A stretch of DNA of 64,000 bases from Macrolepiota albuminosa (Eukaryota; Basidiomycota; Agaricomycetes; Agaricales; Agaricaceae). The position numbers and the translations under genes are program-made. Each line of letters opens with the position of its first letter. The first letter of the stretch is position 1. Positions 57,801 through 64,000 of this stretch are shown in pieces. The stretch is from the NCBI GenBank assembly GCA_027475525.1, contig JAMWFC010000005.1, forward strand, positions 62,001-126,000, read 5' to 3'. Under the pieces are notes generated by a model. That model searched no databases, had not been told where the DNA came from, and worked only from the letters and a program-made list of their open reading frames with translations.

Positions 57801-58153
57801 CGAGTACGTCGAACTACGTGCTGGAACTACCCCATGCGCTGCAAGCGCGTAGGATAGTCCCCAAATTTCATGTGTCGCTATTGCGACCATATATGGCCAG
57901 TAGTGATGCGCTCTTTCCTAATCGAGCAACTCCGGAGCCGTATGATTTTGGAACTGGTAATGACCAGGAGTGGTTCGTAGATGACCTGATAGGTCATCGT
58001 TGGACAAGGGGAAGCCTCGAATTCGAGGTAAGGTGGAGCTTAGGTGATACTACCTGGGAACCGCTAGTAAACTGCAAAGACCTTGCAGCGATGGACAGGT
58101 ATCTAGAGCTGCAGGGCGTGAAACGCCCTCAGCAGCTAGCAAAACGCGCGTAA
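54800..58153 (+). CDS. Family B pol: RT, RNase H, integrase, chromodomain
   Basis: About 1,117 codons in a frame -1 to gag, open from 54767. The GTG at 54800 is not a credible start, so it should be made as a fusion. RT has LCIPKKDGTLRTALDAR, KIDLTDAYEQVRI and VYLDDIFIFSD (YLDD near residue 245). RNase H has LICDASKTGVGAMF, HELETLAILEAL and TDHKALEFF. Integrase has the zinc region (VGHFGTQKTLDYV...CSTCELCQQ), D (MDFIGPFPES), D (IVSDRDAKF) and E (DGQTERANR), then a GPY/F-type segment (CPKWIGPYKVLE). It ends in a chromodomain (EWFVDDLIGHRW...FEVRWSLGDTTWEP). No lesion is seen. Confidence 0.93.
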   Translation: MGGRQPVVRLNPGDLIEEHVRALRERFEPKVQPRVARVVKGKGKALSLTEEDIPRLRQQWQREFADIVNGTKEELPPWREVNHEINLIDDNKQYKYHLPRCPRALQDQLREKTNRYINAKWWEPRPAVQAAPLLCIPKKDGTLRTALDARQRNDNTVKDVTPLPDQEVIREDVATAKYRSKIDLTDAYEQVRIREEDIPKTLFSSLMGTFVSNIMQIGDCNAPATFQRLMTSIFRDVIGKFMHVYLDDIFIFSDSIEEHEQHLRVVFERLRKASLYLKWKKCELYATSIDCLGHVIDEKGIHPDTDKLDRIREWRTPRTYNDIQRFVGLVNYIGNFLPDITAYTGPLMAMTQNGSPFHWRPLHQRCFEMIKRICAKTPVIRPIDPRIDEPIWLICDASKTGVGAMFGQGKTWQTCRPAGFMSRKFTAAQQNYAVHELETLAILEALLKWEDKLMGYKIHIITDHKALEFFKTQVHLSPRQRRWIDYMSRYQFDITYVKGELNKVADCLSRYFESDTRDDVHDAHDYVQADKRIDPEGEDLPLHRFHEIKEHRVELRAMRAQETRRSKRLHEQREIRDIEAQVLLEHAAPQLREETRQEVPTRGAEMTLQQALESQDHIPAPADLGNEQFRTRIQQGYKGDNLCVEILNNIQAHPRFKVEQQLIYLIRPAGSKVICIPRERSLITTILDQAHTVVGHFGTQKTLDYVRRWYWWPQMAKETSQFCSTCELCQQSKVLTLKPPGKLHSLPIPVKPWDSIGMDFIGPFPESKGFNYLWVVICRMTSMVHLIPVRTTMTASDLSWIYLKEIVRLHGLPSSIVSDRDAKFTSKWWKELHKLLGAKLLMSTSFHPQTDGQTERANRNIAQILRAFVRPDQKDWVDRCPLVEFAINASISETTGYSPFELNNGYMPSMIRELRTDEAIHVGVKQFARNALRNLADAHDAIIESRVWQTKHANSRRREEPEIEKGNLVYLSTKNLNLPKGRASKLCPKWIGPYKVLEAEPSTSNYVLELPHALQARRIVPKFHVSLLRPYMASSDALFPNRATPEPYDFGTGNDQEWFVDDLIGHRWTRGSLEFEVRWSLGDTTWEPLVNCKDLAAMDRYLELQGVKRPQQLAKRA

Positions 58154-58379
58154 TGCGCGTGTGGTGGTGGAATGTGGACGAAGTCCACTTTGATTGCCGG
58201 TAAATGACCGGGTGGCCACTAAGTGTGGCTGTGATTGTAACTATTTAGGCGATTATGATCGCCGACGCGGCGCCGGGTGGCGTGTGTTTGTGGTTGTTTA
58301 CACCACTGGCGGAGTTGGGAGACTGTTTTTTTCTTTCTTTCCTCAGTCCCAATACACGTCGTCTACGTGTTGCTTTAGA
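58154..58379 (+). other. Pol-to-ORF3 spacer with strong splice acceptor
   Basis: It contains the pyrimidine tract and acceptor TTTTTTTCTTTCTTTCCTCAG ending at about 58346, 34 bp before the third ORF's ATG, a layout expected for a spliced downstream mRNA. The frame of the third ORF is also open here but has only a TTG. Confidence 0.6.
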
Positions 58380-61313
58380 ATGGCCTATTGGGGGCCGCAA
58401 AAAATTGATCAGAGCCGGCAAGGCTCTAGTGGAGGGGGGAGACCCCCGAATATACAGTCGTCATCTCAGTTGTCCCATTTTCAGAGGCAGCCGCCATATC
58501 CGGCGGCGAGTCAGTTGCAGTCAGCGGGCGTGGCCTACCCGGGCCGCGAGGAGCCGCTTCCTTACCAAACGCCCCTCCACTCGCAAGAGATGGAGGTCGA
58601 TGATGATGGGCGCTATGGGCGCCCGGAGGATAGGTACTATCAGGAACCGCCCTCACGCTCGTCTGCGTCGTATCCGACGTATGCAGGTGTGGTGACGGGG
58701 CCGCCGTCAGTTCCATGGGCTCATCGGCCCGCAGCAGAGTCGTATGAGGAGCCTGCGCCACAAGCGCAGAGTGTAGTTGGGTCAGATAGGTTGTTGGGCA
58801 GACTGGAAGCAGCGGGACAGCCAGTCCCTGCAACTGCGTCCTTTCTGCAGGACAGTTTGGCCGTGATGGTGATGGAGGGATTGCTCGACCAGATCGAGCT
58901 GATGAAGAGGCAGCGCGTCTCAGCGCTGGAGCAGATCGAGCGCGCGTCTAAGCGCAAAATCACCACAAGCGAGGAATCGACCGCTGAGGTCAAGAGGGCG
59001 AGATATCAGCCCAGTCGACCGGTCGCTCCTCCACAGGCAAGGATGCCGTCGGAAGCGCAATTCGCGCGCCATGAGCAGCCTCCTCAGCCCGTGGCTTCGT
59101 CATCGCGGGTACCCGAGTCGGGCTCGCAGGCCTCTTCAGAGTCGATGGCTGCCGTCAGTGAACCCTTGGCAGGTCTGTCCTTGGGCCAGCGGGAAGCCGC
59201 ATCGTCTCGGGCCCCACCTAGGGGGTCCAAACCCGTTGCTGTGGCGCCAAAAGCGCCCGTTACTGTTACTCCTCGCGCTGGGCCTGGAGGGAATACTCTG
59301 GCGCGAAATGCGCCTGCTCCTCCGGTGGCTCAGCCACAACCCGAATCGTCCGCCCTGACCAAGTCGGGGCCGTCTCGTCAGCGTCGCGGCCGTAAGCCGC
59401 CCCTCGATGCCTCCAAATTGGAGGTTATACTCTTTCCTGCTGGCATTCCCGCACGAGCGGGAGAAGTCCAGATGTTATTCATGTTGCCGGTGTTTGTACC
59501 GGCCCCACCAGTAAAGTATCCCGTGGTCGTCTTGACCCCAGACCCCCGTACGCCGGAGCAGTATGATGGTCTGGTGGCGACCTCGAGGGGAAAGACTAGG
59601 CCCGATAAGGGCAAGAAACCAGTACCGTCCCTGTCCGACGAGAGCGACTATGGGGAGTCGAGCTCGGAGCAGGAGGAGGACGGGGAGGAGGGGGAATCGG
59701 CCGCAGACCGATTCCAACGAGTAGCGCGCAATAAGCGCATCGCAAAGAAGAAGGCGATTCACGCCAAGGAGCTAAAGGCCCAGAAGGAGAGGGCCGAGGA
59801 CGAATGTTCGGGGAGGATCCCCGATGGCTTGGGGGTGAAGGTGTGGGGTCCGCTCGATATCGAGCGAATGAACTCGTGCTTTAGAGGAGCACTCAGCCAT
59901 TGCACCTATTATTCGTATGCCACGAATACGGTGTTGATGGGAGCTGACGCCAATAGAGCGGCGTCATACGAATATTCCTCTGGCCATCCTGCCCACATAC
60001 CGGGCACGATTGTTTACAAGCACGCCCCACGCGGTCTTCCCCGCACTCCTCTAGAGCTGGACCGGCTCTATAAGTATTACGCCAATGTACACGTCCCGCG
60101 TCGCGACAGAATCGTCGCGTATATGCTGATCACAGAGCTCCAGATGTTCGCACAGCGAACAGTGGAGGCTCTGCACGACCGAACCATGCAGCTCCTGATG
60201 AAGGAGCCTAGGTACCAAGACCTCGTCAACCCGATGCAGGGCCCTGACGACCTCGCTCTTGTCGAGCGACGACACATTCCGGGGCGCTTTTTGCGCACGA
60301 AAGACGATGGCACCACGGCGCTGCGCGTAATGCGCGCTCAGGATCCAGCCACACCGTTCGACTTGGACCAACTGGCGCAGTACGCGCTGGTCTTTGGTCG
60401 ACCTGGGCTGGAGAATACCTATCAAGGTATCGCCGTGGATCATGCCTACCGCATGCACTGGCGGACCCTCTTTGGGTTCGCCTTATGTCGAGCATTGTGC
60501 GCTAACAGCGCAGCCAAGCCGGTGATCGTACGGCGCATGACCCTCGTCGTGGCCCGACCAGGGCTTTACCGAGAGGCGATTGCCTCGTATGACGCCATGT
60601 TTCCCGAGCAGCCATTTGAGCCCCAACGTGGGCCGCAGCTCGAAATTCATCAAGTTCACGTGCCCGACGACCATGCACGGAACTTCTCCGACGACGACGC
60701 GTTACGCGTCTTGTTACACAACCGGATTCCGCTGGAATGGGTGGACCACGCGTACACGTACGGCGTAGTCTTCCTGGAACAGCAGTTCCACTCCCCCACG
60801 ATGTCTATGGACATCTTTAAGCAGGTTGATGACGAGCGTATGGAGCGCCTCTCCAAGTATGGCACCCCCGCCGCAATCCCGCAATGGGATGGATGGCGGG
60901 AGATGACTGAAGACGATCACTATCGTCTGATGTTCAAGCACCACGAGGAGAGCAAGCTCCCGGAAAATCCTGAGGCCAACGGCCTCTATTACTTGATTGG
61001 CATGGACCCGAATCGGGTCAATCTCCTAAAACGCTCGGCAGCGCATGACCTGCCAGCAGCAGACATGGACCCAGGCCGGGTCAATCTCCTGTCACGCACG
61101 GCAGAGCAGGGTACGCTTACCACCACCGCTTCAGCGATTAACGTCGCACTAACAGAGCCTATGGTGGTAGACACGCCTGCAGCCGAGGGGCCTATAACCC
61201 CACCGAGGACGGAATCGGCGCCTCCCCCTCCCGCGATTAACGTCGCACTGGAGGAGGAGGCAATGGTGACTGAGACGGGCGCTGTCGCGGGAGCATCGTC
61301 ATCCGGGTCCTAG
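58380..61313 (+). CDS. Family B third ORF (977 aa), unknown function
   Basis: ATG at 58380 (MAYWGPQKIDQSRQG). The first 400 residues are Pro/Gln/Ser/Arg-rich and disordered, with a short helical stretch about residues 160-200. An acidic patch (SSEQEEDGEEGESAAD) and a basic helical stretch (RNKRIAKKKAIHAKELKAQK) follow. The folded C-terminal half contains NSCFRGALSHCTYYSY, LDRLYKYYANVHVPRRD, DLDQLAQYALVFGRPG, EWVDHAYTYGVVFLEQQFH and IPQWDGWREMTEDDHYR. There is no signal peptide, transmembrane segment or known catalytic motif, so it does not look like an envelope protein. A decayed copy at 38-40 kb shows that it belongs to the family. Role unknown. Confidence 0.85.
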   Translation: MAYWGPQKIDQSRQGSSGGGRPPNIQSSSQLSHFQRQPPYPAASQLQSAGVAYPGREEPLPYQTPLHSQEMEVDDDGRYGRPEDRYYQEPPSRSSASYPTYAGVVTGPPSVPWAHRPAAESYEEPAPQAQSVVGSDRLLGRLEAAGQPVPATASFLQDSLAVMVMEGLLDQIELMKRQRVSALEQIERASKRKITTSEESTAEVKRARYQPSRPVAPPQARMPSEAQFARHEQPPQPVASSSRVPESGSQASSESMAAVSEPLAGLSLGQREAASSRAPPRGSKPVAVAPKAPVTVTPRAGPGGNTLARNAPAPPVAQPQPESSALTKSGPSRQRRGRKPPLDASKLEVILFPAGIPARAGEVQMLFMLPVFVPAPPVKYPVVVLTPDPRTPEQYDGLVATSRGKTRPDKGKKPVPSLSDESDYGESSSEQEEDGEEGESAADRFQRVARNKRIAKKKAIHAKELKAQKERAEDECSGRIPDGLGVKVWGPLDIERMNSCFRGALSHCTYYSYATNTVLMGADANRAASYEYSSGHPAHIPGTIVYKHAPRGLPRTPLELDRLYKYYANVHVPRRDRIVAYMLITELQMFAQRTVEALHDRTMQLLMKEPRYQDLVNPMQGPDDLALVERRHIPGRFLRTKDDGTTALRVMRAQDPATPFDLDQLAQYALVFGRPGLENTYQGIAVDHAYRMHWRTLFGFALCRALCANSAAKPVIVRRMTLVVARPGLYREAIASYDAMFPEQPFEPQRGPQLEIHQVHVPDDHARNFSDDDALRVLLHNRIPLEWVDHAYTYGVVFLEQQFHSPTMSMDIFKQVDDERMERLSKYGTPAAIPQWDGWREMTEDDHYRLMFKHHEESKLPENPEANGLYYLIGMDPNRVNLLKRSAAHDLPAADMDPGRVNLLSRTAEQGTLTTTASAINVALTEPMVVDTPAAEGPITPPRTESAPPPPAINVALEEEAMVTETGAVAGASSSGS

Positions 61314-61591
61314 ACCCTTGTATACAATTTTGTATGTACCTCTGAGTATTTGACTCGAGCCATTCCAGCTGATACGCACTTTAGAGTCGCGTGTAGATAC
61401 AGCGGACCCAGAGGAGGGGTCATTTTTCTTGTTTTTTATACTTTTATTATATACACCATTGACTACCTACTGCTGGCGTCCCCTGCGCCTGTGTCTGATA
61501 AGGACTGCTGTCTCTTGTGTCCGGCCGACATATCTTCATTGCGCATGAGTACTAACGCCTCTCAGCCACGCAACACGCGTGCATCCATCCG

Positions 61592-61675
61592 TTATTGCAC
61601 TACCGTGCATCTTTCATCGTTATTGCACTATCGTGCATCTTTCGTCGTTGTTGCACTACCGTGCATCGTTCATTT
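61592..61675 (+). repeat. Three 28-bp tandem repeats with GCAC...GTGC hairpins
   Basis: Units at 61592, 61620 and 61648 each contain TTGCACTAYCGTGCAT, a short palindrome. They lie 50-130 bp before the 3' LTR. The decayed copy has a single unit. Confidence 0.8.
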
Positions 61676-61714
61676 CGTTCTACCTCCCGTGATCAAGACC
61701 GAGTATTCGGTCTC

Positions 61715-61725
61715 ATTGGGGGGTA
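61715..61725 (+). other. Polypurine tract of family B
   Basis: ATTGGGGGGTA immediately precedes the 3' LTR and is conserved in the decayed copy at 40466-40476. Confidence 0.7.
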
Positions 61726-61901
61726 TGTAACGGAGTCATCCGTCTTACCATCAGCGTCAACGACGCTATAATCCTTTAGTAGAGTATTACGTAAGATAAC
61801 ATCTTGTTTTCGCACTAAGTACTAGTCAAATCCGATATTGCGGTCTGATTTAGCACTGTGTGAAATACACAGATAGTTCTAACTAGTAACCGCAGGTTAC
61901 A
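61726..61901 (+). repeat. Family B 3' LTR
   Basis: 176 bp, preceded by the purine tract ATTGGGGGGTA (61715-61725). Confidence 0.95.
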
Positions 61902-61988
61902 TCCAGACACCCGAGTATCCGTGGGTCAAGTCTGCATTGTAAGGGCGATTGCTTTCCCGGAAAGCCCCCGACTCAGCGGAACCTGACA

Positions 61989-62001
61989 TAATATCAAGAC
62001 T
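61989..62001 (+). other. Putative self-primer binding site of family A
   Basis: TAATATCAAGACT starts at the base after the LTR and is the exact reverse complement of AGTCTTGATATTA inside the LTR (50373-50385), about 30 bp after a TATA-like box. This is the layout of Tf1/sushi-type self-priming. Confidence 0.6.
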
Positions 62002-62021
62002 CCCTCCTTACACCGTTCTTG

Positions 62022-64000
62022 ATGGCTACGTATACTCACACTTACTACCCTATGGGCTATCAGACCGACCCCTACGGACGTCCGGTCCCCAATCATTACT
62101 CTGCACAAACCCCCTGCCCTGCCTACCCACCCCTCCCATACGAACCTCAGTATCTCCACTGCCACTAGGCCCCCGACCCATCCCTCTATGATCTGGGGCC
62201 CTCAGCCAGCTAGGCCCCCCCACCCAACTTAGCTATGGCACGACCCGTGGAGGTCCCCTCGTACCAGAGCATCCCCGGGGGCCTACCGAAGACACCACCA
62301 GTCCCCAGCGGACCTCGCCTGGTACCCCCCAGCGAGGGCCCCTTTGCACCTACCCCCTACTACGGTTACCAGCGCCCTGCCCCCCAACCCCAGGTACCCC
62401 TCAACTATGACTACCCCCCTCGACACTACCCAACCGCCGCCCCATCCGCTCGGACTCCCCCCTCGCCAATGGAACAACGACGTCTCGAGGACTATGAACG
62501 GCAACGGGACGAAGTGCTCCGCTTGCTCAGGATCTCACCGGAGGACTTTGCACAACAGGCAAAGGCGCTACTCACGGAATTCGGACATGACGACTTCATA
62601 GGCACACCGGAGGACTGGGCCCATTGCTTGGTCAAATTCGGGGATTGCCTCACACGAGGAGAACTCCTGGAGCAGACGATGGTAAAGTATAGGTGCAACA
62701 CTATCCTCCGCGAAGAATTACAGCAACTGCTTGACAAAGTCCACACGTCCCCATCCCCCCGACCCCTCAATGACCCCACGGACCTGGGCCGCTCGATTCA
62801 CATCCAACGGGAACCCCCAGAACCGGCCCCGGCAGTCTCCGCGACCCCCACTCCGGAGCAGCGACAACGGGAAGAGCGGCAAAACGCCTTAGCAATACTG
62901 CAGTCCCTCAACCTGATGGGAGGGCTATTCAATCAGCCTGCTGCCTGCATGGTAGGATTGTCAACTCGCCGTAGGGCTAACTCAGTTCCTAGCACCTTCG
63001 AGACCTGGGAACAGCCCCAGAGACCCCTGGAACCCCTTCCGCAAACAGACAACGCCCGACCCCCAGCCCCGGCGAACCCCGGTAGACCCTGCATGGACAC
63101 CACTAGCATGGAAAACACGCTGTGCTACATCGACGAGCTCACACGTGAACAACGTCCCGCGCCCGCGCCTGCCCCCTACGTCAGCCCCGGCCCCCCCAGA
63201 ACGCAATTTCCACCGCGACCCCCCACCCCACTTCGACTTACGGAACCCCCCGCGACCCCCAATGCAAGCACGACCCTCCCGGACTGAACGTCTCCCGTGC
63301 AATCCAGCACCCGATCCAGCACCCGGCCCCCCTCTGAATGACCCAACACTGCCGAATCCTCCCCGACCGCCTCCGCCACCCCCATCCGAACCTTGAGGAC
63401 AACCCCCAGGCCCCCCACCTCCGAACCTTGAGGACGACCCCCAGGCCCCCCACCTCCGCCACCCCCCGTGTGGAGACCCAGGCCTCCCCCTGGCAGGAAC
63501 GAACCCCCTTGAGACAATGGACCTCCCGGGCACAGACCTCCAGGTGAGCCACCTGGAGGAGGCCCTCCAGGCAGGTGGGGTCCTGCCCTTGGTGTGTTTC
63601 CTCTACAGGGAGGGGGGGGTAACCATTACTACTATTACTACAATGCCAGCCCCCCTCCCCGCAACGCTGCCAGACCGGATGACGCTCGTGATGCCCTCGC
63701 CCGCGAAGAACGTCTGGACATTCAAAAGCCCGATGCATTCACGGGCTGGGACCCCCAAAAATGGCATACATTCTTTACTCAGTGTCTCAATACGTTTCAG
63801 GCAAAACCACTCATGTTTCAGGTTGACAGCTTCCGAGTGGCCTTTGCCACCTCGTACCTCCAGGGGATCGCCTTTGACCACTACACGGCCCTCATCCAGT
63901 TCGACCCCAACAACCCGGCACTCACCTACTGGCAAGCCTTCGTCGACGAGTTCTCCAAGAAATTCAGGATCTACAACACCGTGGCCAAAGCCGAGGACAA
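62022..64000 (+). pseudogene. Family A gag, disrupted, running off the window
   Basis: ATG at 62022 (MATYTHTYYPMGYQTDPYG). The frame has TAG stops at 62166 and about 62211, is open from 62235 to 63287, and is then displaced in a C-rich, Pro-coding region (63290-63600) with runs that could slip. After 63640 a gag core reads PDAFTGWDPQKWHTFFTQCLN and PALTYWQAFVDEFSKKFRIYN, typical of the retrotransposon gag domain. The window ends inside it. Some breaks may be sequencing errors in the C runs. It is the first gene of the element whose LTR starts at 50008. Confidence 0.75.

Larger units (their letters stand above)
50668..61901 (+). mobile_element. Young complete Ty3/gypsy element, family B, with third ORF
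   Basis: 11,234 bp with identical 176-bp LTRs (50668-50843 and 61726-61901), TGTAAC...GTTACA ends and a perfect 5-bp duplication TCCAG (50663-50667 and 61902-61906). It encodes gag-protease, pol with chromodomain and a large third ORF, all apparently intact. Identical LTRs imply a very recent insertion. It sits inside a family A LTR that itself interrupts an older family B gag. Confidence 0.96.
50008..61988 (+). repeat. Family A 5' LTR, split by the young family B element
   Basis: The LTR runs 50008-50667 and continues 61902-61988 (TGTCACAACCC...GAACCTGACA), about 740 bp without the insert. A TATA-like TTATAGCA is at 50344-50351 and AGTCTTGATATTA at 50373-50385. It is followed at 61989 by TAATATCAAGACT and the gag gene, so this is the 5' LTR of an element that leaves the window at 64000. 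Confidence 0.85.

Noticed and set aside
58194..58379. N-terminal extension of the family B third ORF
   Set aside because: The extension begins with TTG, has a Val/Gly-rich composition and spans a strong splice acceptor. ATG 58380 is the likelier start.
62235..63287. Independent 350-codon gene
   Set aside because: It is in the same frame as the gag start at 62022, directly after a family A LTR and leader, and its continuation has a gag core. It is part of a broken gag.

Overview
The window is nuclear DNA of a filamentous basidiomycete, most likely an Agaricomycete. The evidence is short (about 45-95 nt) GT-AG introns in nearly every gene, a nuclear tRNA-Ile with an 11-nt intron, fungal orthologues of cofilin, alpha-actinin and Pob3, an OTT_1508-type fungal deaminase, and dense Ty3/gypsy (including chromovirus) and Ty1/copia elements.

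Positions 1-16,300 are a gene-rich euchromatic segment: tRNA-Ile(AAU), a decayed M43-metalloprotease-like gene, cofilin (minus), alpha-actinin (minus) sharing a 147-bp divergent promoter with POB3 (FACT subunit, plus), a long RA-PH adaptor protein (minus), a 2.3-kb gap with an in-frame 36-bp NPF repeat, and an intronless OTT_1508-like deaminase (plus). Cofilin, alpha-actinin and possibly the RA-PH protein act on the actin cytoskeleton.

Positions 16,600-64,000 are a nest of LTR retrotransposons. (i) Copia cluster: LTR relics at 16.6-17.6 kb and a complete minus-strand copia at 17,642-23,351 (372-bp LTRs, TSD GTGTA), inserted just downstream of the LTR of an older plus-strand copia whose gag start resumes at 23,413. 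(ii) Gypsy family C: a complete plus-strand element at 24,441-36,041 inserted in the gag gene of a decayed minus-strand relative (23.6-24.4 plus 36.0-38.0 kb). It carries a spliced antisense accessory gene. Three exact period-77 tandem duplications in it look like assembly joins; leaving them out of the count gives one pol frame. (iii) Old, CpG-depleted elements at 38-48.6 kb: the 3' part of a family B element, a C-like LTR, and a family A chromovirus pol with a solo LTR inside it. (iv) A three-level nest at 49.6-64 kb: the old family B 5' end, then family A chromovirus (LTR 50,008-61,988, gag running off the window), then a young, apparently intact family B element (50,668-61,901; identical 176-bp LTRs; TSD TCCAG) with gag, pol and a large third ORF.

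The most interesting signals are the intron-bearing antisense gene of family C (with traces of an analogous gene in family A), the third ORF of family B preceded by a strong splice acceptor, a UGA-CUAG leaky-stop context at the end of family B gag, a perfect 13-nt LTR-to-leader complementarity in family A that suggests Tf1-type self-priming, and a modular hairpin cassette shared by three copia LTR families. Intron positions and family assignments come from reading the sequence by eye; no database or alignment tool was run.
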